Assembly: GCF_016863035.1 (NCBI RefSeq)
Contig: NZ_BOOC01000006.1
Coordinates: 124,001 to 188,000, forward strand
DNA: 64,000 nucleotides
Origin: Microbispora corallina
GTDB lineage: Bacteria > Actinomycetota > Actinomycetes > Streptosporangiales > Streptosporangiaceae
Direction: 5' to 3'
In this document: piece after piece, positions 23,582-33,078 of the stretch
Numbering within the stretch: the first letter of the stretch is position 1
Layout of the letters: every line of letters begins with the position of its first letter
The notes under the pieces: model-generated
Databases searched by the model: none
What the model was told of the DNA's origin: nothing
The model's input: the letters and a program-made list of their open reading frames with translations, nothing else
Translations under genes and position numbers: made by a program

Positions 23582-24166
23582 ATGAAGGGCAGGATGATCA
23601 TGATGGCGGCCCTCGCGGTCGCCGGCTTGGGCGGCTGCGGATCCCTGGCCGCGCCGGGCAGCGTGGACATGGGCCGGCTGCGCGAGCTGGGTGTCTCCCC
23701 GGACCTCGTCTATCTGGTCGACCTGCCGGGGCACGAGCTGGCCGAGCAGTCGCTCGGCGTCGTCAACGAGGAGGGGTTCGGCGCCTTCTACGCGTCGCCC
23801 GAGGGGCGTCAGGTGGAACTGCGTGTCGACCGGGGCACGTTCGACGACGAGATGTGCGCCGCCGTCCCCGTCGAGGCCGCGCCTCCGGACGCCGAGGTCG
23901 TCTGCGACCACGATGACGTGGGGTGGTACCGCCTGGCCGGTGACCGCCAGGAGTACGTGGTCCTCCGCGGGGATGCCCTCATCCGGCTCAGCGGCAGGGC
24001 CGCCGACGTCGGCCGGGCGGCGCTCAAGGCCGCCGTCGCGGGGGCGCGTCCCGCGACCGACGACGAGAACGCCACCCCGCCGCCGGCACGCGTCCCCGTC
24101 GAACGCGGCGACCTGCCGACCGCCGGCGACGGCGCCCCGAACAACGAGGTCGCCCCCGGCGGCTGA
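23582..24166 (+). CDS. Putative lipoprotein of unknown function
   Basis: This protein of about 194 residues has a basic start (MKGRMIMM), a hydrophobic stretch and a lipobox-like LGGC, so Cys20 would be lipid-modified and the protein anchored outside the membrane. The mature part is acidic and soluble, with two further cysteines (EMCAAV and VVCDHDD) that could form a disulfide, and a Pro/Glu-rich tail. I do not recognise the family. A GTG at 23564 would add six residues; the ATG at 23582 gives a better signal peptide. It lies 67 bases after cydB on the same strand, but there is no evidence of shared function. Confidence 0.7.
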   Translation: MKGRMIMMAALAVAGLGGCGSLAAPGSVDMGRLRELGVSPDLVYLVDLPGHELAEQSLGVVNEEGFGAFYASPEGRQVELRVDRGTFDDEMCAAVPVEAAPPDAEVVCDHDDVGWYRLAGDRQEYVVLRGDALIRLSGRAADVGRAALKAAVAGARPATDDENATPPPARVPVERGDLPTAGDGAPNNEVAPGG

Positions 24167-24250
24167 AGGCTCCGCCGTCTCCTCGCCTGTGAGGGCGCTG
24201 CTTCCCAGCCCCAGGACCCTGTAATGGATTAAACACAAGACGTAATCAGA

Positions 24251-24273
24251 CAGGTGCCCATAGCATCAACGCT
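24251..24273 (+). promoter_or_regulatory. Promoter of the toxin-antitoxin pair, probably leaderless
   Basis: TAGCAT (about 24261-24266) is a good actinobacterial -10 element and lies 7 bases before the ATG at 24274, which predicts a transcript starting at or next to the initiation codon. There is no Shine-Dalgarno. The 100 bases upstream are AT-rich for this genome. Confidence 0.4.
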
Positions 24274-24630
24274 ATGAGCTGGGGTACGGTGGAATTGGAA
24301 CCAGAGGTCCGCACATGGCTGGAGTCCCTGCCTGCGGCGTCGTTTGCGAGGGTGGCTTTCTATGTCGATCTACTTGCCGCAGAGGGGCCTCTCCTGGGAG
24401 AGCCGTACACGAAGCAGCTCGATGGCAAGTTACGGGAGCTCCGGTTCCACCTCGACGAGTTCGCCGTGCGCATCACCTACTGGATCGCACCTCAACGCCG
24501 GATCGTGCTCTTGACCGTCTTCCACAAAACGCGGACGCGTGACGACCGTGAGATCGGGCGCGCACGTAGAGCCATGCGGCGGTGCATCGACCTGGCGCAC
24601 ACCGCCGATGAGGAAGAGGAGACGGCATGA
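24274..24630 (+). CDS. RelE/HigB-like toxin (phage Gp49-like)
   Basis: This 118-residue protein matches the RelE/ParE-superfamily branch annotated as phage-derived Gp49-like or HigB2-like toxins. It has the basic pair motifs LDGKLRELRFHLDEFAVRITY and the C-terminal LLTVFHKTRTRDDREIGRARRAM, in which the FHK...R residues form the mRNA-cleavage site of the family. It precedes its antitoxin, the reverse of most pairs but normal for higBA-type modules, and overlaps it by 4 bases. Ribosome-dependent mRNA cleavage is the family activity. Its upstream promoter appears leaderless. Confidence 0.88.
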   Translation: MSWGTVELEPEVRTWLESLPAASFARVAFYVDLLAAEGPLLGEPYTKQLDGKLRELRFHLDEFAVRITYWIAPQRRIVLLTVFHKTRTRDDREIGRARRAMRRCIDLAHTADEEEETA

Positions 24631-24926
24631 GCGAGCAGGAGAGCTGGCGAGAGCTCAGAGATCGCCGCTTGACGGAGCCCGGCGCGCGCGAGGCGTACGA
24701 GGCCACCCGCCTGGCCTACGAACTGGGCAGGACGGTCCGGGCCATGCGCGAAGGGCGCGGGTGGAGCCAGAACGATCTGGCGCGCGAGGCGGGGATGACG
24801 CAGTCGGCGGTGGCCCGGTTCGAGGCGGGAGGAACGATCCCCACGCTTCCGGTGCTCGAACGGCTTGCACGCGCCCTGGACGCGCACGTCGAGGTCCGTC
24901 TCACCCCGCGGGCCCCGGCCGCCTGA
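24627..24926 (+). CDS. XRE-family antitoxin
   Basis: This 99-residue protein has an N-terminal helical extension (about 1-33) and one helix-turn-helix of the Cro/C1 type: LARGE-scale match NDLAREAGMTQSAVARFEAG, then PTLPVLERLARALDAHVEVR. It overlaps the toxin gene by ATGA, so the two are made together. By family behaviour it neutralises the toxin and represses their shared promoter; the N-terminal extension probably wraps the toxin. This is a standard type II module that could stabilise the neighbouring genes. Confidence 0.9.
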   Translation: MSEQESWRELRDRRLTEPGAREAYEATRLAYELGRTVRAMREGRGWSQNDLAREAGMTQSAVARFEAGGTIPTLPVLERLARALDAHVEVRLTPRAPAA

Positions 24927-24958
24927 AAGACGACGAGCGGGGCGGGCGGGCGAGGAGC

Positions 24959-25678
24959 TCAGCGGCCGGAGACGGCGCGGGTGGCGGTTCGGACGATGGC
25001 GTCGAGGCGGCTGCCGTGGGCGCCGTGCCAGTACACGCGGCCGCAGGCGAGGCAGCGGACGAAGGCGTCGTAGGTGCGGCGGGTGCCGGGCGGCAGGCTC
25101 TCCGCCACCTCGTCGCGGTCCACCCGCGCCAGGGTGCCGTTGCAGGCGGTGCACCGGGTCCAGGGGGCGAGCGGAGGGCGGAAGCGGTCGAGCACGTCGA
25201 GGAACTGCTCGTCCGGCCGGGAGCCCCGGACGTGGGCCCCCAGCCGGAGCGAACGGCGGCGGAGGATCCCCCGGTCCTGGGTGAGCAGGACCCTCCGCTC
25301 GGCGTTGGCCTGCTCCACCAGGGCGTCGTCGTCCATGTCGTTGCGGTAGGCGACGTCCACCCCGACCAGGCGCAGCCGCCGGGCCAGCGTGCCGAGGTGG
25401 ACGTCGAGCACGAACCGGGGGTTCGGCACCCGCTGCGGCCGGGCCACCGCGAGCACCTCCACCGCCTCCCCGGGGACCGGCCGGTACGACGGGGGGACCG
25501 GCCGGCCTTCCGCGACCAGCCCGCCGACCTCGGTCAGCGGCACCCCCGCCGACTCGACCAGGTGGCCCAGCGAGGACGCCCCGTCGTAGGGGAGCGGCAG
25601 CGGCGAGCGGCGGTCGCGGGGCTGGAGGAACATCCACAGCTCCGGCGCGAAGCGCACCGGCACGCGCGTCACGTCCAT
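24959..25678 (-). CDS. Mut7-C RNAse domain protein with ubiquitin-like N-terminus
   Basis: This 239-residue protein has a Mut7-C ubiquitin-like N-terminal domain (about 1-85) and a Mut7-C RNAse domain (about 90-239), a PIN-like nuclease fold with acidic residues (VLDVHLGTLARRLRLVGVDV, NDMDDDALVEQA, LLTQDRGILRRR). It ends with a zinc ribbon made by CTAC and CLAC. The name derives from the C-terminus of nematode MUT-7. The bacterial proteins are presumed RNA nucleases with unknown targets. The internal ATG at 25678 is taken because homology begins there. It is tail-to-head with trpS on the same strand. Confidence 0.85.
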   Translation of the reverse strand: MDVTRVPVRFAPELWMFLQPRDRRSPLPLPYDGASSLGHLVESAGVPLTEVGGLVAEGRPVPPSYRPVPGEAVEVLAVARPQRVPNPRFVLDVHLGTLARRLRLVGVDVAYRNDMDDDALVEQANAERRVLLTQDRGILRRRSLRLGAHVRGSRPDEQFLDVLDRFRPPLAPWTRCTACNGTLARVDRDEVAESLPPGTRRTYDAFVRCLACGRVYWHGAHGSRLDAIVRTATRAVSGR

Positions 25679-25744
25679 GACCCCAGCATGCCCCCCTCCC
25701 GGCACGACCCGGACGGGACCGGACGGGACGGAGCCGGCGGCGCT

Positions 25745-26779
25745 TCAGTACACCATGTTCATCGCGGCCCTCACCTCGGTCAGCGTCGTGTCGGCGATCG
25801 CGGCGGCGCGTTCGTTGCCCTCGCGCAGCACCCGCCTGACGTGGTCCCGGTCCCGGGCGTGGAGGGCGCGGCGCTCGCGGAGCGGCGCCAGGCGCTCGTT
25901 GACCGCCTCGGTGACCACGGCCTTGAGCGCGGCCGCGCCCCGGCCGCCGATCTCCCCGGCGACCTCGTACGGATCCCGGTCGAGGCACAGCGCCGCCAGG
26001 AGGACCAGGTTGGAGACCTCGGGCCGGCCCGCGGGGTCGTAGGTGATGTGCCGGAGGGCATCGGTCTTCGCGCCGCGGATGAGCGCCGCGGTCTCGTCGG
26101 CGGTCGCCGCCAGCGCGATGGCGTTGCCCCGGCTCTTGCTCATCTTGGCGCCGTCGACGCCCAGCAGCAGCGGCGCCGCGGACAGCAGGGCCTCCGGCTC
26201 GGGGAAGATCTCGGCGTAGCGGCTGTTGAAGCGGCGGGCCACGGTGCGGGTGAGCTCCAGATGGGGTAGCTGGTCCTGGCCGACCGGCACCAGGTTGGCC
26301 TTGCAGAACAGGATGTCGGCCGCCTGGTGCGCCGGGTAGGTGAACATCAGCCCGCTGACGGACGACTGCCGCGAGTGGGCGATCTCGTCCTTCACCGTGG
26401 GGTTGCGGCCGAGCTCCGCGACCGACACCAGGCTGAGGAACGGCAGGAGCAGCTGGTTGAGCGCGGGGACCGCGCTGTGGGCGAAGATCGTGGCCTGGGT
26501 GGGGTCGACGCCGGCGGCGAGGTAGTCGAGCACGATCTCCTCGGCGTGCTCGGCCGGTCGTTCGGCCACGTCGCGGTCGGTCAGCACCTGGTAGTCGGCG
26601 ATGAGGACCATCAGTTCCACGCCGATGTCCTGCAGGCGCACGCGATTGTGCACGGTGCCGAAGTAGTGGCCCAGGTGCAGCCGTCCCGTGGGGCGGTCCC
26701 CGGTCAGAACGCGAAAACGGCCGGGGTCGCGCCGGACGTCGTCGAATGTCAGCGGTCCGGCTGGTGCGGTTGTGGTCAT
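25745..26779 (-). CDS. trpS: Tryptophanyl-tRNA synthetase, auxiliary inducible type
   Basis: This 344-residue class I synthetase has the HIGH-equivalent TGRLHLGHYFGT (about 28-39) and the KMSKS loop GAKMSKSRGN. It charges tRNA-Trp. The ATG at 26779 has GAGGAGA at good spacing. The mRNA leader encodes a 13-residue peptide with tandem Trp codons followed by a terminator hairpin, the arrangement published for the antibiotic-resistant second TrpRS of Streptomyces coelicolor, which is induced by ribosome-mediated attenuation. I infer this is likewise an inducible, possibly indolmycin-tolerant isozyme beside a housekeeping copy elsewhere. Its promoter overlaps the end of soxG. Confidence 0.94.
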   Translation of the reverse strand: MTTTAPAGPLTFDDVRRDPGRFRVLTGDRPTGRLHLGHYFGTVHNRVRLQDIGVELMVLIADYQVLTDRDVAERPAEHAEEIVLDYLAAGVDPTQATIFAHSAVPALNQLLLPFLSLVSVAELGRNPTVKDEIAHSRQSSVSGLMFTYPAHQAADILFCKANLVPVGQDQLPHLELTRTVARRFNSRYAEIFPEPEALLSAAPLLLGVDGAKMSKSRGNAIALAATADETAALIRGAKTDALRHITYDPAGRPEVSNLVLLAALCLDRDPYEVAGEIGGRGAAALKAVVTEAVNERLAPLRERRALHARDRDHVRRVLREGNERAAAIADTTLTEVRAAMNMVY

Positions 26780-26798
26780 GGTGTTCTCCTCGGTGATG

Positions 26799-26825
26799 GG
26801 CGGGTCCGCCGAAGGCGGCCCCGCC
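26799..26825 (-). promoter_or_regulatory. Second leader hairpin just upstream of trpS
   Basis: GGCGGG (26799-26804) pairs with CCCGCC (26820-26825) and an inner CCGCC/GGCGG stem closes a 3-base loop. The hairpin ends 13 bases upstream of the ribosome-binding region and could act as a backup terminator or affect translation. Confidence 0.45.
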
Positions 26826-26832
26826 GGACGAG

Positions 26833-26865
26833 GAGAACGAGAAGGGCCGTCCATTCGAACGGCCC
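26833..26865 (-). terminator. Attenuator terminator of trpS
   Basis: On the minus strand GGGCCGT pairs with ACGGCCC across an 8-base loop (26844-26865) and is followed by the pyrimidine-rich TTCTCGTTCTC (26833-26843). It lies between the leader peptide and the trpS start. A competing hairpin CGCTCCT-CGT-AGGAGCG overlaps the end of the leader-peptide coding region just after the Trp codons. Confidence 0.7.
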
Positions 26866-26887
26866 CGGTCGTGCGTGACAGCCGCTC

Positions 26888-26929
26888 CTACGAGGAGCGC
26901 CACCAGTTCAGGCACGACGTACGGTTCAT
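26888..26929 (-). CDS. Trp leader peptide MNRTSCLNWWRSS
   Basis: This 13-codon frame from ATG (26927-26929) to TAG (26888-26890) has two adjacent Trp codons at positions 9 and 10. The perfect -10 element TAGACT lies 7 bases before the ATG, so the transcript probably begins at or very near the A of the ATG (leaderless). When charged tRNA-Trp is scarce or TrpRS is inhibited, the ribosome would stall on the Trp codons, block the CGCTCCT/AGGAGCG hairpin, and let an alternative structure prevent the terminator at 26844-26865. The mechanism is that described for S. coelicolor trpRS1; its operation here is inferred. Confidence 0.75.
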   Translation of the reverse strand: MNRTSCLNWWRSS

Positions 26930-26934
26930 GTGGA

Positions 26935-27492
26935 TCAGTCTAGAAGGTGTTCCGCCGCGGCGTCGAGCAGCCAGGCGCCCAGGTAGCCGGCGAAGGACGA
27001 GCGGACGAGGATCATGAACGCGTCGCCCTCCCTGGCTGCCAGCACGACCTGCGCCCGGGCGAGCACGGTCTGGGCGCAGCGGCCCGGTCCGAACACCCGC
27101 GGGTGCAGGTCGAGGGCGCAGCCGTGGGCCAGCAGGTCGCGGGAGCGGGGGCCGTCCACGAGGACGGCCGTCCGCTGTGCCGAGACGTCGGTGATCCCCA
27201 CGTGGGCGCCCGCGCAGGCCTCCCGCAGCCGGCCCTCCAGGCCCTCGGCGCCGGGCGGGGCGAGCACCAGCCACTCGTCGGGTCCCGTCCAGAGGACGTC
27301 GCAGTCGCCGCTCGCGTACGTGCCCGGCTCGGTGGGCAGCGGGACGCCGAGGGCGAGCCCGATCTCGGCCGCGGCCCGGCTCTTCGGGTCGACCCGCACG
27401 TCGAGCTGCGTGAGGAACGGGATCTCCTCGATGCGCAGGCTCTCGGCGGACACCGGCTCGAACCCGGCCAGCGGGCTCAGTCGCTCAGCCAT
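26935..27492 (-). CDS. soxG: Sarcosine oxidase gamma subunit
   Basis: This 185-residue protein is the small fourth subunit of heterotetrameric sarcosine oxidase. It has GcvT-related features: RDLLAHGCALDLHPRVFGPG (about 118-137) and a C-terminal VRSSFAGYLGAWLLDAA. The subunit lacks a catalytic site of its own and packs against SoxA. It starts 8 bases inside the soxA 3' end and is the last gene of the dmg-glyA-soxBDAG operon. The promoter of the downstream trpS leader overlaps its last codons. Length is typical, about 180-210 residues. Confidence 0.88.
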   Translation of the reverse strand: MAERLSPLAGFEPVSAESLRIEEIPFLTQLDVRVDPKSRAAAEIGLALGVPLPTEPGTYASGDCDVLWTGPDEWLVLAPPGAEGLEGRLREACAGAHVGITDVSAQRTAVLVDGPRSRDLLAHGCALDLHPRVFGPGRCAQTVLARAQVVLAAREGDAFMILVRSSFAGYLGAWLLDAAAEHLLD

Positions 27493-30286
27493 CGCGGCGG
27501 GCTCCCTCGGGGTCGTAGAGGACGTGGTGGGTGACGGTCACGGGCACCGGGTCGCCGCCCAGCGGGACGTACAGCCGCTCGCCGATCCGCTCGCGCCCGC
27601 CGCTGACCAGGGCGAGCGCGAACGTGCGCCCGAGCGCGGCGCTGCGGTAGCTGGAGGTGACGTGCCCGAGCGCCCGCACCGGCGGCTCGGGCAGCCGGGA
27701 GGTCGCCACGAGGTGGGCGCCCTCGGGCAGCAGCAGCCCGGGATCCTCCGGGAGCAGGCCCACCAGGTGCTTGCGGTCGGGCCGGGAGGTGTCGGCGCGG
27801 GCGTGGGACCGCTTGCCGACGAAGTCGGCCTTCTTCTTCGACACCACCCAGTCCATGCCGAGGTCGGCGGGGGTGACGGTGCCGTCGGTGTCCTGGCCGA
27901 TGATCGGGTAGCCCTTCTCGGCCCGCAGGACGTGCATGGTCTCGGTCCCGTACGGCGTGACGACGCCGGTGCCCACGACCGCCTCCCAGAGGGCGAGGCC
28001 GTCCCACGCGTTGACGTTGATCTCGTAGGCCAGCTCCCCGGAGAAGCTGATCCGGCAGACCCGGGCCGGGATCCCGGCCACCTCGGCGTCCCGCCACGTC
28101 ATGAACGGGAAGCTCGCGGCGTCCACGGCGAGGCCGGGGGCGAGCCCGGCCAGCACCTCGCGCGAGCGCGGGCCGGCCAGGGCGACCGTGGCCCAGTGCT
28201 CGGTGACCGAGGTGCAGTAGACCCGCAGCGAGGGCCACTCGGTCTGCAGCCACTCCTCCATCCAGTCGAGGACGGCGGCGGCGTTGCCGGTGGTCGTGGT
28301 GGCCAGGAACCGGTCCTCCGCCAGCCGCATGACCGTGCCGTCGTCGAAGACCATGCCGTCGGCCCGGCACATCACGCCGTACCGGATGGCGCCGACCTTG
28401 AGCGTGCTCATCATGTTCGTGTAGAGCCGGTCGAGGAACTCGGCGGCGTCGGGGCCCTGCACGTCGATCTTGCCGAGCGTGGAGGCGTCCATGGCGCCGG
28501 CGCCCTCCCGCACGGCCCGGCACTCGCGGAGCACGGCGGTCTCCATGTCCTCGCCGGGCCGGGGGTAGTACCAGGGCCGCTTCCACTGCCCGACGTTCTC
28601 GAACAGCGCGCCGTGCGCCGCGTGCCAGCCGTGCAGCGAGGTGACCCGGACGGGGTCGTGGAGCATGCCGCGGTCGCGCCCGGCCAGGGCCGCGAAGCTC
28701 ACCGGCGCGTACGGCGCCCGGAAGGTGGTGGTGCCGAGGTCGCCGATCTCCACCCCGGTGGCGTGGGCGACGACCGCGCTCGTCAGCACGCCGAACAGCT
28801 TGCCCTGGTCGTGGGCCGTGCCCGCCGTGGTGTACCGCTTGACGTGCTCGACCGAGCGCAGCCCGGCCCCGGTCGCCCGCATGACGTCGGCCACCGTGAC
28901 CTCGCGCTGGAGGTCGACGAAGTGGGTCTCGTAGTCGTCGGCGGGCACCAGCCACAGACGCCCGGACGGCAGCGCCGTCACCCGCTCCGCGGCGGGGACG
29001 GGATGCGGCGGGACGCGGAACCCGGCGGCCTCGGCCGCCCGCGTCCCGGTTGCGACGCCGTCCTCCAGGCAGCCGGCGAGCGTGTACACGCCCCGGGCCG
29101 CCCCGGCGACCTCGACGGCCTGGGCCGCCTCCCCGGGCACGAAGGCGTGGAGCTCCTCGTCGAACCGCAGGGCGCCGCCCGACTGGCTGAACAGGTGGAC
29201 GACCGGGTTCCAGCCACCGGACACGAGCAGCAGGTCGGCCTCGATCTCCCGCTCGCCTGAGGGCCCGGACACGGTGACGGACGCGACCGAGCCGTCCGGG
29301 GCCGACCCGACGCCCGTGACGACGTGCCCGGTCAGCACCTCGGTCCCGGCGAGGGGCCCGGCGACGGCGAGGGCCTCGTCGAGCGCGTGGGCGTCCCGCC
29401 GCACGTCGGCGACGGCGGCGATCTCGACGCCGGCCGCGGCGAGGTCGCGGGCGGCGTCGTACGCGCCGTCGCCGGTGGTGAACACGACCGCGCGGCGGCC
29501 CGCGAGCACGCCGTACCGGTTGGCGTAGGCCCGGGCCGCGCCGGCCAGCATGACTCCCGGCCGGTCGTTGCCGGCGAAGGCGATCGGCCGCTCGTGGGCG
29601 CCGGTGGCCAGCACGACGCGCCGGGCCCTGATCCGCCAGATCCGCTCGCGCGACGCCGCGCCCTCCTCCCGCCGCTCGACCGCCACCAGGTAGTTGTCGT
29701 CGTAGTAGCCGAACACGGTGGTGCGCGGCAGCACCCGCGCCTCGGGTCGCCCGGCCAGCTCGGCGAGCATGCCGGCGGCCCAGGTCGTCCCGGAGACCCC
29801 GTCGACGGTCTCGCCGGTGTCGGGCAGGCAGCCCCCGGCCGCCGGCCGGTCGTCGGCGAGGATCACCCGGGCCCCGGAGGCGGCCGCAGCGGTCGCCGCC
29901 GCGAGCCCCGCCGGTCCCGCGCCGACCACCAGCACGTCGCAGTGCGCGTGGACGGCGTCGTAGCGGGCCGGGTCCGGGCGGTCGGCCAGGCGTCCCCTTC
30001 CGCCGAGCCCGGTGGCCACCAGCCCGTCGTACAGCTCGACGGTCGTGGCCTGGAGCATCGGCTCGGGGAACGGCTCCTCGATCTGGACGAGCGCGTTGGG
30101 CTCCTCGGTCCAGGAGGCGTAGATCCCGCGGGGCCTGCCGAGTCCTCCGCTGCGGACGACGGCGCGGACGCCGTTGGCGAGCAGCGCCGCGGCCAGCGTG
30201 TCGCCCCGCAGCCCCTCGTAGTCGCGTCCGTCGTACCGGAACCGCAGCGTCTCGCCCGCGACGCCCTCGCGGCGGCGGGAGGTCAT
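27485..30286 (-). CDS. soxA: Sarcosine oxidase alpha subunit
   Basis: This 933-residue subunit contains, in order: an N-terminal ferredoxin-like Fer2_4 region (about 10-100) lacking the Fe-S cysteines; a dinucleotide-binding domain (VLVVGAGPAGLAAATAAAASGA; ATGAHERP) for NAD; and a C-terminal GcvT aminomethyltransferase domain (about 565-930) that binds tetrahydrofolate. The enzyme demethylates sarcosine to glycine, giving H2O2 and passing the one-carbon unit to THF as 5,10-methylene-THF. The start is the ATG at 30286 in an ATGA overlap with soxD; the open frame extends further, but homology begins here. Confidence 0.93.
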   Translation of the reverse strand: MTSRRREGVAGETLRFRYDGRDYEGLRGDTLAAALLANGVRAVVRSGGLGRPRGIYASWTEEPNALVQIEEPFPEPMLQATTVELYDGLVATGLGGRGRLADRPDPARYDAVHAHCDVLVVGAGPAGLAAATAAAASGARVILADDRPAAGGCLPDTGETVDGVSGTTWAAGMLAELAGRPEARVLPRTTVFGYYDDNYLVAVERREEGAASRERIWRIRARRVVLATGAHERPIAFAGNDRPGVMLAGAARAYANRYGVLAGRRAVVFTTGDGAYDAARDLAAAGVEIAAVADVRRDAHALDEALAVAGPLAGTEVLTGHVVTGVGSAPDGSVASVTVSGPSGEREIEADLLLVSGGWNPVVHLFSQSGGALRFDEELHAFVPGEAAQAVEVAGAARGVYTLAGCLEDGVATGTRAAEAAGFRVPPHPVPAAERVTALPSGRLWLVPADDYETHFVDLQREVTVADVMRATGAGLRSVEHVKRYTTAGTAHDQGKLFGVLTSAVVAHATGVEIGDLGTTTFRAPYAPVSFAALAGRDRGMLHDPVRVTSLHGWHAAHGALFENVGQWKRPWYYPRPGEDMETAVLRECRAVREGAGAMDASTLGKIDVQGPDAAEFLDRLYTNMMSTLKVGAIRYGVMCRADGMVFDDGTVMRLAEDRFLATTTTGNAAAVLDWMEEWLQTEWPSLRVYCTSVTEHWATVALAGPRSREVLAGLAPGLAVDAASFPFMTWRDAEVAGIPARVCRISFSGELAYEINVNAWDGLALWEAVVGTGVVTPYGTETMHVLRAEKGYPIIGQDTDGTVTPADLGMDWVVSKKKADFVGKRSHARADTSRPDRKHLVGLLPEDPGLLLPEGAHLVATSRLPEPPVRALGHVTSSYRSAALGRTFALALVSGGRERIGERLYVPLGGDPVPVTVTHHVLYDPEGARRDG

Positions 30287-30537
30287 GCGCCCGCCTCCGA
30301 TTCGAACACGCCGGTCGCGGTGTCGCGGGTGAGCGTGAACCACCGGCGGCAGCCGGCCGTGTGGCTCCACCGCTCCGCGAAGCGGCCCTTCGGGTTGTCG
30401 CGGAAGAACAGGTACCGCGCCCACTCCTCGTCGGACAGCGCGGCCGGGTCCGCGGGGTAGGCGACGTGCGCCTGCCCGCCGTAGTGGAACTCGGCCTCGT
30501 CACGCGGCCCGCACCACGGACAGGGGATCAACAGCAT
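30283..30537 (-). CDS. soxD: Sarcosine oxidase delta subunit
   Basis: This 84-residue protein opens with LLIPCPWCGPRDEAEF and has a second Cys/His pair (HTAGCRRWF) that would complete the structural zinc site of SoxD. Typical SoxD is 85-100 residues, so the length fits. It is a structural subunit at the interface of the large subunits. The gene lies between soxB (19-base gap) and soxA (4-base overlap), the usual B-D-A-G order. Confidence 0.93.
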   Translation of the reverse strand: MLLIPCPWCGPRDEAEFHYGGQAHVAYPADPAALSDEEWARYLFFRDNPKGRFAERWSHTAGCRRWFTLTRDTATGVFESEAGA

Positions 30538-30556
30538 CGGGGTCGGCTCCAGGTCG

Positions 30557-31771
30557 TTAGTGGGCGACGGCCGCGGCGCCGTGCTCGTCCACGAGCGCGC
30601 CGGTGGTGAACCGTTCGAGCGAGAAGGGGGCGGCCAGGGGGTGCGGCTCGCCGTGGGCGATCGTGTGCGCGTAGCACCAGCCCACGCCGGGGGTCGCCTT
30701 GAATCCGCCGGTGCCCCAGCCGCAGTTGACGTACAGGTCCTCGACGGGGGTGAGCCCGACGATGGGGGAGGCGTCGGGGCTCACGTCGACGATCCCGGCC
30801 CAGGTCCGCAGCACGTGGGCCCGGGCGAAGACCGGGAACAGCTCCAGCGCCGCCGACATCTGCCGCTCGATGACGTGGAACGCCCCCCGCTGGCGGTAGG
30901 AGTTGTACGCGTCGATGCCGGCGCCCATGACGAGCTCACCCTTGTGGGCCTGGCTGACGTACACGTGCACGGCGTTCGACATGACGACGGTCGGGTGGAC
31001 CGGCTCCAGCAGCTCGGACACCAGGGCCTGCAGCGGGTGGGTCTGCAGCGGCAGCCGCACCCCCGCGGTCTCCGCGACGACGGACGTGTGCCCGGCGGCG
31101 GCCAGGGCCACCTTCCCCGCGGCGATCCGGCCCAGCGGCGTGTGCACGGCCACGGCCCGGCCGTCCACCACCTCGACGCCGGTGACCTCGCAGTTCTCGA
31201 TGAGGTGGACGCCCATCGCGGCGGCCGCCCGCGCGTATCCCCAGGCGACGTAGTCGTGCTTGGCGATGCCGGCCCTCGGCTGGTACGTCGCCCCGAGCAC
31301 CGGGTAGCGGACGCCGGGGGAGACGTCGACGATCGGGCAGACCTCCTTGACCTCCTCCGGGCCGAGCCACTCGGCGTCCACGCCGTTGAGCCGGTTGGCG
31401 TGCACCCGGCGGACGCCGTCGCGCACGTCCTGGAGGCTGTGGGCCAGGTTGAGCACGCCGCGCTGGCTGAACAGCAGCGGGTAGCCGAGGTCCTCCTCCA
31501 GCCCCTCCCAGAGCTTGAGCGCGTGCTCGTAGATCCCGGCGCTCTCGTCCCACAGGTAGTTGGACCGGATGATCGTGGTGTTGCGTGCCATGTTGCCGCC
31601 GGCCAGCCAGCCGCGCTCCAGCACGGCGACGTCGGTGACGCCGTGGTTCTTGGCCAGGTAGTACGCCGTGGCCAGGCCGTGGCCGCCGGCGCCCACGATC
31701 ACCACGTCGTACGACCTCTTGGGCTCGGGACTGGTCCACAGCCGCTCGGGCTGGGGCGGGACGTCGCGCAT
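30557..31771 (-). CDS. soxB: Sarcosine oxidase beta subunit
   Basis: This 404-residue flavoprotein has the D-amino-acid-oxidase fold with the FAD loop [17 protein letters not shown] and the family sequence [17 protein letters not shown]. It oxidises sarcosine at a non-covalent FAD, and a covalently bound FMN at the interface with SoxA passes electrons to O2. The start is the ATG at 31771, two bases after the glyA stop; the longer open frame to 32203 reads through glyA in another frame and is not real. It is coupled to glyA and soxD. Confidence 0.94.
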   Translation of the reverse strand: MRDVPPQPERLWTSPEPKRSYDVVIVGAGGHGLATAYYLAKNHGVTDVAVLERGWLAGGNMARNTTIIRSNYLWDESAGIYEHALKLWEGLEEDLGYPLLFSQRGVLNLAHSLQDVRDGVRRVHANRLNGVDAEWLGPEEVKEVCPIVDVSPGVRYPVLGATYQPRAGIAKHDYVAWGYARAAAAMGVHLIENCEVTGVEVVDGRAVAVHTPLGRIAAGKVALAAAGHTSVVAETAGVRLPLQTHPLQALVSELLEPVHPTVVMSNAVHVYVSQAHKGELVMGAGIDAYNSYRQRGAFHVIERQMSAALELFPVFARAHVLRTWAGIVDVSPDASPIVGLTPVEDLYVNCGWGTGGFKATPGVGWCYAHTIAHGEPHPLAAPFSLERFTTGALVDEHGAAAVAH

Positions 31772-31773
31772 CG

Positions 31774-33054
<1,281 letters not shown>

Positions 33055-33078
33055 GGTGAATCCTCCAAAGACGCCGCG

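Noticed and set aside
26780-26930. T-box riboswitch in front of trpS
   Set aside because: No T-box consensus, specifier loop or antiterminator bulge; the tandem-Trp leader peptide and terminator explain the region.
27014-29260. 748-codon plus-strand open frame
   Set aside because: It is antisense to soxA and soxG, with low-complexity composition and no motif.
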